DNA of 64,000 nt from JACVRW01 sp963728155 (GTDB taxonomy: Bacteria; Actinomycetota; Thermoleophilia; Solirubrobacterales; Thermoleophilaceae): the NCBI GenBank assembly GCA_963728155.1, contig CAVSJF010000006.1, positions 124,001 to 188,000 on the forward strand. Direction: 5' to 3'. The notes beneath the pieces were generated by a model. It was not told the origin of the DNA. It searched no databases and was given only the letters and a program-made list of their open reading frames with translations. A program made the translations under genes and the position numbers. Shown here one piece after another: positions 24,799-33,331 of the stretch. The stretch's first letter is position 1. The number at the start of each line of letters is the position of its first letter.

Positions 24799-25479
24799 AT
24801 GAGCGGACGACCCCGGGTGCTTGTGGTCGAGGACGACGCCGATATCGCCGGCGTGCTCCGTCGTTCCCTCGACAAGGAGGGCTACGAGGTGCGCATAGCC
24901 GGCGACGGTGAGTCCGCGCTCGACGAGGCGGACGACTTCGAGCCTGACGCCGTGGTGCTCGACCTGGGCCTGCCCAAGCTCGATGGAGTGGAGGTGTGCC
25001 GCCGGCTGCGCGAGGAGGGCGACGTGCCCATTCTCATCCTCACCGCGCGTGACGCCCTGGACGCCCGCGTTGCGGGGCTCGACTCGGGCGCCGACGACTA
25101 TCTGGTCAAGCCCTTCGAGCGCGAGGAGCTCCTCGCCCGCATGCGGGCGCTCCTGCGCCGGCGCCCCCCGCGGGGCAGCGCCTATTTGGTTGTGGGTGAC
25201 CTGCGCCTGAATCCCGACAGCCACGAGGTCCTCCGCGGGGAGCGCGAGCTCGAGCTCACGGCCCGCGAGTTCGAGCTGCTCGAGCACCTGATGCGCAACG
25301 AGCGCATCGTCGTCTCGCGCCAGGCCCTGCTCGACGAGGTCTGGGGCTACCACCCGTTCGCCGAGACCAACACCGTCGACGTCTTCATCTCCAACCTGCG
25401 CCGCAAGCTCGAGTCGGGCGGCGAGCCGCGCGTGCTTCACACCGTGCGCGGTGCCGGCTACGTGTTGAGAGACGCATGA
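24799..25479 (+). CDS. OmpR/PhoB-type response regulator
   Basis: 226 residues. The receiver domain has the acidic pair EDD at 11-13, phospho-acceptor D55 (VVLDLGLPKLDG), T82 and K104 (YLVKPFER). The C-terminal winged helix has ELTAREFELLEHLMRN and a TVDVFISNLRRKLE recognition region. It is paired with the sensor kinase whose ATG overlaps its stop (ATGA). The input signal is unknown. Confidence 0.95.
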   Translation: MSGRPRVLVVEDDADIAGVLRRSLDKEGYEVRIAGDGESALDEADDFEPDAVVLDLGLPKLDGVEVCRRLREEGDVPILILTARDALDARVAGLDSGADDYLVKPFEREELLARMRALLRRRPPRGSAYLVVGDLRLNPDSHEVLRGERELELTAREFELLEHLMRNERIVVSRQALLDEVWGYHPFAETNTVDVFISNLRRKLESGGEPRVLHTVRGAGYVLRDA

Positions 25480-26924
25480 GGACCCGGCTGCCGGTCAAGC
25501 TCAAGCTGGCGGTGGTCACCGCGGCGCTGACCTTCGGGATCCTCTGCCTCTTTGCCGTGGTGATCGGCGCGGTGGCCGAGCAGCGCATCCGCGCCGGCTT
25601 CGACGACGACCTGCGGGCCACGACCGCCGACCTGCTCAACAGCCTGGGCGAGCAGATCACCTCCTCCGACCAGGAGGCGCTTGTGGCGGCGAGCCTGGGC
25701 GACGCCGAGGTGCGGCTGCTCAATCGCAGCGGTCAGGTCGCCTTTCCCCGGGGCCTGCCGCCTTTGGTGGCGTTCGGGGTGGAGGGGATCGTCGACGTCG
25801 ACGACTACCGCATCGTCTCGCGCCCCCTCACCGTCTCGCGCAACAGCTCCGGCGAGCCGTTCGGCGGCCCGCTCCTGGAGGAGTCGGTGGCCGACTACGC
25901 CGGCTTCGTCCAGTACGGCAAGCCCAAGAGCACCGTCTCGCGCACGATCAGCCGCGTGCGCATCTTCCTCGCGTTCGGCGTGATCGGCGGCACGCTGCTC
26001 GCCTTCCTCGGCGGCCTCTACGTGGCCCAGCGCGCGATGCGACCCATCGCCGGCCTCACCCGCGCCGCCCGGGAGGTGGCCCGCACGCGCGACCCCGACG
26101 TGACCCTGGCCAAGCCCAAGGCCAACGATGAGGTCTCCGACCTCGCGTACACCTTCGAGGCCATGCTCAGCGAGCTGAGCGCCGCGCGTGCCGAGACCGA
26201 AGACACGCTCGACCGCCAGCGCAAGTTCGTGGCCGACGCCTCTCACGAGCTGCGGACACCGCTCACCAGCATCCTGGCCAACCTCGAGCTGCTCGAGTCC
26301 GAGCTCGGCGGCGAACAGCGCGAGATGGCGGAGTCGGCCCTGCGCTCCTCGCGGCGCATGCGCCGCCTCGTGGCCGATCTGCTGCTGCTCGCCCGCGCCG
26401 ACGCGGGCCGCGAGGTTCCTCGCGTCCCGCTCGATCTGGCGGCTGTGGCCCGCGAGGCGGCGGCCGAAGCCAGCGCCCTCTCCGCCGAACACCCACTCGC
26501 GCTCGACGTGCGGGGTCCGGTGGTGATCAACGGCGCGGCCGACGATCTTCACCGCCTCGCCGGCAACCTGATCGAGAACGCCCTCCTGCACACCCCAGCG
26601 GGAACGCCGGTGACGGTATCGGTGCGGCGCGAGGGCGGCTGGGCCGTGCTGGAGGTGGCCGATCGCGGCCCCGGAGTGCCGGCTGACCTGCGCGGGCGGC
26701 TTTTCGAGCGCTTCGCGCGCGGCGGAGGTGACCGGGCGCCCATCGGCGGCAGCGGACTGGGCCTGGCGATCGTCAAGGCCGTGGCCGACGCCCACGGCGG
26801 CCGCGTGGAGCTGGCGAAAGCAGACGGCGGCGGCGCCCGTTTTGTGGTGAGGCTGCCCGCGACGGAATCGGAGCCACTGCGCTCCGATCCGCCGACTACG
26901 GTGTTCACGCCACAGAAGTCCTGA
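25476..26924 (+). CDS. Membrane sensor histidine kinase
   Basis: 482 residues. Two membrane spans (~9-32 and ~163-185) flank a ~130-residue extracytoplasmic sensor; then come HAMP (~185-240), HisKA with phospho-acceptor H257 in ADASHELRTPLTS, and HATPase with N-box NLIENALLHTPAG, G1 DRGPGVP and G2 GSGLGLAI. It pairs with the preceding response regulator. A secreted repeat protein gene follows 33 bases later and could be part of the regulon; that is inference. Confidence 0.95.
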   Translation: MRTRLPVKLKLAVVTAALTFGILCLFAVVIGAVAEQRIRAGFDDDLRATTADLLNSLGEQITSSDQEALVAASLGDAEVRLLNRSGQVAFPRGLPPLVAFGVEGIVDVDDYRIVSRPLTVSRNSSGEPFGGPLLEESVADYAGFVQYGKPKSTVSRTISRVRIFLAFGVIGGTLLAFLGGLYVAQRAMRPIAGLTRAAREVARTRDPDVTLAKPKANDEVSDLAYTFEAMLSELSAARAETEDTLDRQRKFVADASHELRTPLTSILANLELLESELGGEQREMAESALRSSRRMRRLVADLLLLARADAGREVPRVPLDLAAVAREAAAEASALSAEHPLALDVRGPVVINGAADDLHRLAGNLIENALLHTPAGTPVTVSVRREGGWAVLEVADRGPGVPADLRGRLFERFARGGGDRAPIGGSGLGLAIVKAVADAHGGRVELAKADGGGARFVVRLPATESEPLRSDPPTTVFTPQKS

Positions 26925-26957
26925 CTGCTACCAATCGTTCTCTCCTCGGAGGCTCTC

Positions 26958-27680
26958 TTGAAGTCCATTCTGCGCCGGCGCCCATCGCCGGCCCTCGTCA
27001 TTTCCTGTGTCGCGCTGTTCGTGTCCCTGGGCGGGGTGTCCTACGGCGTGGCCACCGGCTTCATCGACAGCCGTGAGATCCAGAACAACACGGTGAGCAC
27101 CAAGGACCTGCGCAACAACACGGTTCGCACCTTCGACCTGCGCAACAACGAGGTGCGCGGCTTCGACATCCGAAACTCGACCGTGCAGGGCCGCGACGTC
27201 GCGCTCAACACGCTCACCGGCGCGGACGTCAGCGAACGCGACCTCGACAAGGTGCCCAGTGCCATCGCGGCGGATTCCGCTGTCACTGCGGGGTCGGCCA
27301 ACGGCGTGACGCCCAAGTCCATCTCCTACGCCGCCCAGGCGGGCAGCGGGTTCGTCGAGGTGCTGAACCTCGGCGGGCTTAGACTGGAGGCCGCCTGCGG
27401 CATGGGCATGTCACCCATCCTGCAGGTGCGGGCCAGCACCGCCGCCTCGAACTCCGAGGTCTCGTCGATCTTCCCGGGCACAAGCCTCAACGAGCCCGAC
27501 CTGGACGTGGGCGAGACCATCGTCGTGGCCAACAACGCGCCGGCTGGGATCGCCCAGCTCGTGTACGCCAACGCGGGCGGCCACGTGGTCACGATCCACG
27601 CCGAGACGCGTCAGGACAGCAACGAGGTGCTGAGCACCACCAACGACTGCGGCCTTTTCGGGATGGCCCACGCGAACTAG
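26958..27680 (+). CDS. Secreted protein with four 10-residue Asn-rich repeats
   Basis: 240 residues from a TTG preceded by GGAGG. An N-terminal signal/anchor (ALVISCVALFVSLGGVSYGVA) resembles a family of secreted proteins abundant in Solirubrobacterales. Residues 42-81 hold four tandem decapeptides of the type xNNTVRTxDL, likely a short beta-solenoid stalk. The C-terminal ~110 residues form an unrecognised beta-rich domain with two Cys (AACGMG, NDCGLF) that could form a disulfide. Function unknown; probably surface-exposed. Confidence 0.75.
   Translation: MKSILRRRPSPALVISCVALFVSLGGVSYGVATGFIDSREIQNNTVSTKDLRNNTVRTFDLRNNEVRGFDIRNSTVQGRDVALNTLTGADVSERDLDKVPSAIAADSAVTAGSANGVTPKSISYAAQAGSGFVEVLNLGGLRLEAACGMGMSPILQVRASTAASNSEVSSIFPGTSLNEPDLDVGETIVVANNAPAGIAQLVYANAGGHVVTIHAETRQDSNEVLSTTNDCGLFGMAHAN
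27081..27200 (+). repeat. Four 30-bp coding repeats (decapeptide units)
   Basis: Units at 27081, 27111, 27141 and 27171 encode QNNTVSTKDL, RNNTVRTFDL, RNNEVRGFDI and RNSTVQGRDV. The repeat keeps the frame exactly and diverges along its length, indicating a protein-level repeat rather than a recent DNA slippage array. Confidence 0.85.
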
Positions 27681-27690
27681 CTCGCGGGCT

Positions 27691-29358
27691 TTAGACCTCC
27701 ACCACCACCGGCAGGATCATCGGCCGGCGGCGCAGGCGGTCGTACACGAACGCCGCGACGTCGTCGTGCAGGTGGTCCTGCAGCAGGTCAATCTCGCGCA
27801 CCTGGTCCTTGGCCGAGCGCCCCAGCGAGTCGTCGACCGCCTCGCGCAGCTCGTCGACGAACCCGTCGGAGTCGTCCAGGAAGGGCACGCCCCGGAAGAT
27901 GATCTCCGGCGGCACGACCGAGCGGCCGTCCTGCTCGGAGACGGTGGCCACCACGATGAAGATCCCGTCGGCCGAGAGCATTCGGCGGTCGCGCAGGGCA
28001 ACGTCCTCGATGTCCCCCACGTCCACGCCGTCCACGAAGATCATGCCCGCCTGCTCGCGCTCGCCGAAGCGCGCCCCCGACCCGTCGATCTCGAGCGGCA
28101 GGCCGTTCTCGCCGCGGAAGATCGACTTGGGCGGCACCCCGACCGCCTCGGCGAGCTCGGAGTGCAGGCGTAGGCGCTTGTAGTCGCCGTGCACGGGCAG
28201 CACGTACCGGGGCTTGGTCAGGTTCAGCATCAGCTTGAGCTCCTCGGCATAGCCGTGGCCGGACGCGTGCACCGGGACATCGGCGGCGGTGATCACGTTC
28301 GCGCCCAGGCGGTAGATGCGATCGATCGTCTCGTTCACCGCGCGCTCGTTGCCCGGGATCGCGGTGGCCGAGAAGATGACCGTGTCCCCATCGTGAAGCT
28401 CGACGTTGGGGTGGTCGCCGTGGGCCATGCGCCGCAGCGCGGAGAGCGGCTCGCCCTGGCTGCCCGTGGAGATCACCACCAGCTTGTGATCGGGGAAGTC
28501 CTCGATCTCCTTGGGGCCGACCAGCATTCCCTCCGGCACGTCGATGTGCCCGAGCATGCGCCCGATGTTCACGTTCTTGCGCATCGACCGGCCGACCAGC
28601 GACACCTTGCGGCCCACCACCGAGGCCGCGTCGACCACCTGCTGGACGCGATGGATGTTCGAGGCGAAGCACGTGACGACGATGCGCCCGGGACAGCGCG
28701 CGAACACCTCCTCGAGCTTGGGGCCGACGCTCGACTCCGAGGGCGACATGCCGGCGCGGTCGGAGTTGGTGGAGTCACCGCACAGGAGGAGAAGCCCCTC
28801 ACGCCCGAGCTCGGCCAGGCGGGCCACGTCGGCGGGCACACCGTCCACCGGGGTCTGGTCGAACTTGTAGTCGCCGGTCAGCAGCGTCGTGCCGAGCTCG
28901 CAGGTGAGCGCCACCCCGAACGCGTCGGGTATCGAATGGGCCATCTTCACCATCTCGACCGAGAACGGTCCGGCGTCGAAGGTCTGGCTGGCGAGCACGT
29001 CCTGTACGGGCACGTCGCGCAGCTTGTGCTCGTCGAGCTTGGAGCGGACCATCGCCGCGGTCAGCGGGCCCCCGTAGATCGGTGGCGTCGACCCGAGCTG
29101 GCGCAGCACGAAGGGAAGGGCGCCGACGTGGTCCTCGTGTCCGTGGGTGAGCACGATCGCCTCGATGTCCTCCGCGCGCTCGCGCAGGTAGGTGAAGTCG
29201 GGGAGCACGAGGTCGATCCCGAGCTGATCGGGGGCCGGGAACATCAGGCCGGTGTCCACGACCACGAGGCGATCGTCGTACTCGACGACGGTCATGTTCT
29301 TGCCGATCTCGCCCAGCCCGCCCAGCGGGAGGATCCTGAGGGTGCCGCTCGGGGTCAA
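27691..29358 (-). CDS. rnj: Ribonuclease J
   Basis: 555 residues, beta-CASP metallo-beta-lactamase. The zinc motif HGHEDH lies at 72-77; GDYKFDQ and GDSTN, the beta-CASP STGSQGEP, and VHASGHG and PVHGDY motifs are all present. RNase J combines 5'-3' exo- and endoribonuclease activity and complements rny and pnp in this window. It starts at TTG 29358, overlapping the dapA stop as TTGA; a dapA-rnj pair is a common actinobacterial arrangement. Confidence 0.96.
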   Translation of the reverse strand: MTPSGTLRILPLGGLGEIGKNMTVVEYDDRLVVVDTGLMFPAPDQLGIDLVLPDFTYLRERAEDIEAIVLTHGHEDHVGALPFVLRQLGSTPPIYGGPLTAAMVRSKLDEHKLRDVPVQDVLASQTFDAGPFSVEMVKMAHSIPDAFGVALTCELGTTLLTGDYKFDQTPVDGVPADVARLAELGREGLLLLCGDSTNSDRAGMSPSESSVGPKLEEVFARCPGRIVVTCFASNIHRVQQVVDAASVVGRKVSLVGRSMRKNVNIGRMLGHIDVPEGMLVGPKEIEDFPDHKLVVISTGSQGEPLSALRRMAHGDHPNVELHDGDTVIFSATAIPGNERAVNETIDRIYRLGANVITAADVPVHASGHGYAEELKLMLNLTKPRYVLPVHGDYKRLRLHSELAEAVGVPPKSIFRGENGLPLEIDGSGARFGEREQAGMIFVDGVDVGDIEDVALRDRRMLSADGIFIVVATVSEQDGRSVVPPEIIFRGVPFLDDSDGFVDELREAVDDSLGRSAKDQVREIDLLQDHLHDDVAAFVYDRLRRRPMILPVVVEV

Positions 29359-30209
29359 ACCGTGGCTAGAAGACCGTGACGCTCGAGCGCGGTGCGGAGG
29401 ACTGTCTTCTCCTCCTCGGTGGCCTCGACCAGCGGCAGCCTGAGCCCACCCACCTCGTGGCCGGCCATGTTGAGGGCGGCCTTCATCGGGATCGGATTGG
29501 TGGTGACGGAGAGCGCGTCGTACAGATCGTGCAGGCCGTCCTCGATCTCCCGGCGGCTGTCGGGCTCGTCGATGATGCGGCGCATCTCGCGGCCCACGAG
29601 GTGCGACGCGACCAGAATGCCGCCGGTGCCGCCCATGTCCATCACCCGGGCCAGCACCTCGTCGTTGCCGGCCAGCAGGTCGAGGCCGTCGATGGGCCGC
29701 ATGTCGTCGTAGCGAGCCTGCTTGACGGCCGCCACGTTGTCGATCTCGGCCAGCTCACCCAACAGATCGTTTGAGATGTCGATCACGCAGCGGGCGGGGA
29801 TGTTGTAGACGACGATCGGGCGGTCGGTCGACCCGGCCACGGCTTCGAAGTGGGCCCTGATGCCGAGCCGGTTGGGCTTGTTGTAGTAGGGGGCGACCAC
29901 CAGCATGGCGGTCACCCCGATCTCCGAGGCGCGCTCGGTCAGCTCGACCGAGTGGCGGGTATCGTAGGTGCCGGTGCCCGCGACGATCGTCGTGCCCGCG
30001 GGGCACTCGGCCACCGCCAGCTCCCACAGCCGGCACTTCTCCTCGTCGGTCAGAGTGGGCGCTTCCCCGGTGCTGCCGGCCAGCACCAGGCCATCGGACC
30101 CGTTGTCGAGCAGATGGCCCATGAGCCGCACCGCGGCCTCCTCGTCCAGACCGCCGTCGCGGTCGAACGGCGTGACCATCGCCGTGAGGATTCCGCCGAT
30201 GTGGGGCAC
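29355..30209 (-). CDS. dapA: 4-hydroxy-tetrahydrodipicolinate synthase
   Basis: 284 residues, TIM barrel. It shows AGSTGEAPTLT (pyruvate-binding Thr), VVAPYYNKP, the catalytic Tyr in VVYNIPARC (Y135) and the Schiff-base Lys in AAVKQARYD (K163). It condenses pyruvate and aspartate semialdehyde at the entry to lysine/DAP synthesis. The GTG start shares one base with the TAG of the upstream gene (TAGTG). Confidence 0.94.
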   Translation of the reverse strand: MPHIGGILTAMVTPFDRDGGLDEEAAVRLMGHLLDNGSDGLVLAGSTGEAPTLTDEEKCRLWELAVAECPAGTTIVAGTGTYDTRHSVELTERASEIGVTAMLVVAPYYNKPNRLGIRAHFEAVAGSTDRPIVVYNIPARCVIDISNDLLGELAEIDNVAAVKQARYDDMRPIDGLDLLAGNDEVLARVMDMGGTGGILVASHLVGREMRRIIDEPDSRREIEDGLHDLYDALSVTTNPIPMKAALNMAGHEVGGLRLPLVEATEEEKTVLRTALERHGLLATV

Positions 30210-30514
30210 TACTGCAGCGGCTTGAACGGATCGGGGCTGGCGTTCACGTCGCCGGAGGGCGGGCGCGGCGGTGGTTCCTCGTCGTGCTGCTCGGCCGCCG
30301 GGGGCTCCTGTTGAACCGGGGGCTCCTGTTGAACCGGGGGCTCCTGCGCAACCGGGGGCTCCTGCTCAAGCGGGCGTCCGTGCTCGTCGTACCGCACCCC
30401 GCCCTGCTGCCCCTGTGACGGTTGAGACTGGTTCTGATTGAACTGTGTCTGCGCCTCGTCGAGCTTCTGCTGTGCCTGCTCGGCGAGCTTCTTGGCCTTG
30501 TCCATGAAGCCCAT
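30209..30514 (-). CDS. Small Pro/Glu/Gln-rich protein with amphipathic N-terminal helix
   Basis: 101 residues from ATG 30514 with a strong GGAGGAAG site. Residues 1-30 (GFMDKAKKLAEQAQQKLDEAQ) form a charged amphipathic helix; the rest is disordered with tandem EQEPPV-type hexads. Similar short helix-plus-linker proteins occur next to membrane or cell-wall genes, but no function is known. It is coupled to dapA by a one-base overlap. Confidence 0.7.
   Translation of the reverse strand: MGFMDKAKKLAEQAQQKLDEAQTQFNQNQSQPSQGQQGGVRYDEHGRPLEQEPPVAQEPPVQQEPPVQQEPPAAEQHDEEPPPRPPSGDVNASPDPFKPLQ
30298..30369 (-). repeat. Four 18-bp tandem repeats within a coding region
   Basis: Units of CCGGGGGCTCCTGTTGAA start at 30298, 30316, 30334 and 30352; the first two are identical and the last two differ at two or three bases. 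On the coding strand they give hexapeptides rich in Gln, Glu and Pro. Near identity points to recent slippage, so copy number may vary between strains. Confidence 0.85.
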
Positions 30515-30611
30515 GGTTCTTCCTCCGATCGTCAGAGAGGAGCGTACCGCGCCGCCGGACGGACGGGAGCAGCCATTCACCCCTTCCGAAACGGTGGTCG
30601 CGAATGTCAGA

Positions 30612-31043
30612 ATGGCCGACGCGCAGATGACGACCGAACGCGACTACAGCCACCGGACCACCGTCCAGAAGCTCGGCGTGCAGCCCGACCAGCGCATCGA
30701 GGTCACGGGCGACGTCGGGTCCGGCCTGCGCCGCGACGTCAAGGAGGCACTCGGGCGCGGCCTCGTCAAGTCGGGCGAGCTCGACGGCGTGATCGTGCTC
30801 GTGGAGTCCGAGGAGGAGGCCAGGAAGACACTGGCCCGCTACCGCTCGCGCATACGCGACACCGGATACGTGTGGGTGATCACCCGCAAGCGGGGCCACG
30901 AGGGCTACATCAACCAGATGGCGCTCGTGCCTCACGCCAAGCGGCTGGGCCTGATCGACAACAAGACCTGCTCGATCGACGACGAGCGGTCGGGCATCCG
31001 CTTCGTGGTGCCGCGCTCGCTGCGCGGGGCAAACGCCGCCTAA
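30612..31043 (+). CDS. DUF3052 family protein
   Basis: 143 residues from ATG 30612, divergent from the preceding gene. The core (VQKLGVQPDQRIEVTGDVGSGL; ELDGVIVLVESEEEA; DTGYVWVITRKRG; RSGIRFVVPRS) matches the DUF3052 family widespread in Actinobacteria, of unknown biochemical role. An in-frame ATG five codons later is an alternative start. It precedes the kai operon by 116 bases on the same strand. Confidence 0.8.
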   Translation: MADAQMTTERDYSHRTTVQKLGVQPDQRIEVTGDVGSGLRRDVKEALGRGLVKSGELDGVIVLVESEEEARKTLARYRSRIRDTGYVWVITRKRGHEGYINQMALVPHAKRLGLIDNKTCSIDDERSGIRFVVPRSLRGANAA

Positions 31044-31159
31044 GCCACGACGGCGCCGCCGACTCGCCGGCTTTAGGCCCGGCTCAAGCCCGTGGCCGAA
31101 TGTCCGATCAAGGGGGCACGGATTCCCCGATTCGCGGTTTCGAGCCGCAAGGAGCATCG

Positions 31160-32645
31160 ATGCACGCACCCACCAAGCAGGCGCCTCCCGGCGCCGATCG
31201 CCCCGGCTTGGAGTCGCTGCCGAAGGCACCGACGGGGATAAAGGGCCTCGACGAGGTCACGGGAGGCGGGTTGCCGCGCGGTCGCCCCACGCTCGTGTGC
31301 GGTCCTGCGGGCTGCGGCAAGACCCTGCTCGGACTCGAGTTCCTGATGCACGGCATACAGGACTACGGCGAGACCGGAGTGTTCCTGGCCTTCGAGGAGA
31401 CGCGCGAGGACCTGATCGCGAACGTCGCCTCGCTTGGCTTCGATCTGGCCCAGCTAGAGGCCGACGGCCGGCTCGCGCTCGACCACGTCAATATCGCGGC
31501 GAGCGACATCGAGGAGTCCGGCGAATGGGACCTGGAGGGACTGTTCATCCGGCTCGGCGCCTCGATCGACGCCGTCGGCGCCGATCGCGTGGTGATCGAC
31601 ACCATCGAGAATCTCTTCGGCGTATTCCGCGACGCGGCCACGGTCCGGGCCGAGCTTCGAAGGCTGTTTGGCTGGCTCAAGGACCGAGGCGTGACCGCGG
31701 TGATCACCGGTGAGCGCGGCGAGGGGCAGTTGACGCGCCACGGAATCGAGGAATACGTCTCCGACTGCGTGATCGTGCTCGACCATCGCGTGAACGAGCA
31801 GACCTCCACTCGCCGGCTGCGGGTGCTCAAATATCGCGGCTCGCATCACGGCACGAACGAGTACCCGTTCTTGATCGGCAAGCGCGGTGTGTCGGTCATG
31901 CCGATCACGTCACTCGGCCTCCAGCACGACGTCTCCGACGAGCGGCTGTCCATGGGCGCCGATCGGCTTGACGACATGCTCGCCGGCGGCGTCTTTCGCG
32001 GCAGCTCGGTCCTCGTGAGCGGGGGCGCCGGCACCGGCAAGTCCACCGTGGCCGCCCAGTTCTGCGACGCGGCGTGCCGGCGTGGGGACAGCGCGCTCTA
32101 CTTCGCGTTCGAGGAGTCGCGAGCCCAGATCGTCCGCAACATGGGCTCGGTCGGGATCGATCTGGCTCAGTGGGTGGAGCAGGGCGTTCTGCGGTTCGAG
32201 TGCACGCGGCCGAGCCTGCTGGGGCTCGAGGCCCACCTCCACGCCATGCAGGATCTCGTCACGCAGCTCGAGCCCTCGGTCGTCGTGCTGGATCCCATCT
32301 CGGACCTGCTCGCGGCCGGGGCCAGCCGCGACGTATCGGCCATGCTGACGCGTCAGGTCGACTTCCTGAAGACAAGAGGCGTCACAGCCGTGTTCACCAG
32401 CCTCGACCAGGGCGGTCCTGCCACGGAGTCGAGCCACCAGATCTCGTCACTTATCGACGTCTGGTTGTCGGTGAGAATCCACGAGGCCAACCGCGAACGC
32501 AGCCGCTCGCTGTCGATCCTCAAGGCTCGGGGCACCGCGCACTCGAACCAGATCCGCGAGTTTCCTGCTCACGGACCGTGGGCTTCTGCTGGCTGACGTC
32601 TACGGGCTCGAGGAGGCCGTCAATGGTTCCGAGGTGTCGCGATGA
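31160..32645 (+). CDS. kaiC: KaiC-type double-RecA circadian/signalling ATPase, one 3' frameshift
   Basis: ~494 residues after removing one T in the TTT at 32561-32563 (after codon 468). The CI domain has Walker A GPAGCGKT (48-55), the catalytic Glu pair AFEETRED (79-80) and VVIDTIENLF. CII has Walker A GGAGTGKS (288-295), AFEESRAQ (318-319) and VVVLDPISDL. The cyanobacterial Ser431-Thr432 phospho-dyad corresponds to Ser-Ser at 429-430 (HQISSLID). The ATG follows AAGGAGC. The corrected stop TGA overlaps the kaiB start as ATGA, supporting the correction. It is followed by two kaiB genes and a hybrid kinase; no kaiA is seen. Confidence 0.9.
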
Positions 32646-32972
32646 CCTCCGTGCCCGCCGCCACGCAGCCGAACGGCGACGTCCCGGACGGGGACGTCTG
32701 GGTCGCTGCGGCTCTACGTGGCCGGGCAGTCACCGAAATCGCTCACGGCCCTCGCGAATCTCAAGCGGCTCTGCGAAGAGCGCCTCGATTCGCGCTACGA
32801 GATCGAAGTCGTCGATCTCGTCGAGAACCCGCGGCTCGCCGCGGGCGACGAGATCCTCGCAATCCCAACTCTGGTGCGACGTCTGCCCGAGCCGATCCGC
32901 AAGGTCATCGGCGATCTGTCGGACTCCGAACGCGTCCTGGTCGGTCTTCAGCTGTTGTCGACCGACACCTAG
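32642..32972 (+). CDS. kaiB: KaiB, first copy, one frameshift
   Basis: ~109 residues after removing one G from the GGG at 32700-32702. The canonical KaiB pattern follows: LRLYVAGQSPKS, then NLKRLCEERLDSRYEIEVVDL, DEILAIPTLVRRLPEPIRKVIGDLSDSERVLVGLQL. The thioredoxin-like/fold-switching core is complete. KaiB binds the CI ring of phosphorylated KaiC and controls its output. It is coupled to kaiC (ATGA) and ends 2 bases before the second kaiB. Confidence 0.9.
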
Positions 32973-32974
32973 CC

Positions 32975-33331
32975 GTGTCGTCCGACTCGTCTCGCCGGCA
33001 GATGGAGGCAGCCCTGGTCAAGCGGGAGACCGGGCCTTTCGAGCTCACCCTGTTCGTGAGCGGCGCGTCGAGCTTGTCCTCGCGAGCCGTGGGAAACGTC
33101 AAGGCGCTCTGCGAGGCGCATCTCGGCGGGCGCTACAGGCTGAACATCGTCGACCTGAACCAGGATCCGGAGCTGGCCCGAGACCGCAGGGTGCTGGCCA
33201 CCCCGACGCTGCTGAGAGAGCATCCCTCGCCGAAGCGCATGATCGTCGGCGACTTCTCCGATCACGAGCGCACTCTTAAGGCTCTCGTCGAGAGCGCGTC
33301 CGGTGCGCCGGGTCCGGAGGCCGGTGCATGA
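32975..33331 (+). CDS. KaiB paralogue, divergent second copy
   Basis: 118 residues from GTG 32975. The KaiB core is recognisable but altered: FELTLFVSGASSLSSRAVGN, CEAHLGGRYRLNIVDLNQDPELARDRRVLATPTLLREHPSPKRMIVGDF. Canonical LYVAGQTPKS and AIPTLVRKLP are changed, and the tail is Gly/Pro/Ala-rich. Tandem KaiB copies may bind different KaiC states or different partners such as the following kinase; that is inference. The stop overlaps the kinase ATG (ATGA). Confidence 0.85.
   Translation: MSSDSSRRQMEAALVKRETGPFELTLFVSGASSLSSRAVGNVKALCEAHLGGRYRLNIVDLNQDPELARDRRVLATPTLLREHPSPKRMIVGDFSDHERTLKALVESASGAPGPEAGA

Noticed and set aside
30298..30369. Regular 18-bp repeats considered as a CRISPR-like array
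   Set aside because: Units are contiguous with no spacers, keep a reading frame and encode a hexapeptide repeat; no cas genes are present.
32642..33331. A single 229-residue fusion protein read straight through in one frame
   Set aside because: The first ~110 codons of that frame give no known fold, whereas a one-base shift gives a canonical KaiB; two separate KaiB genes explain the region better.
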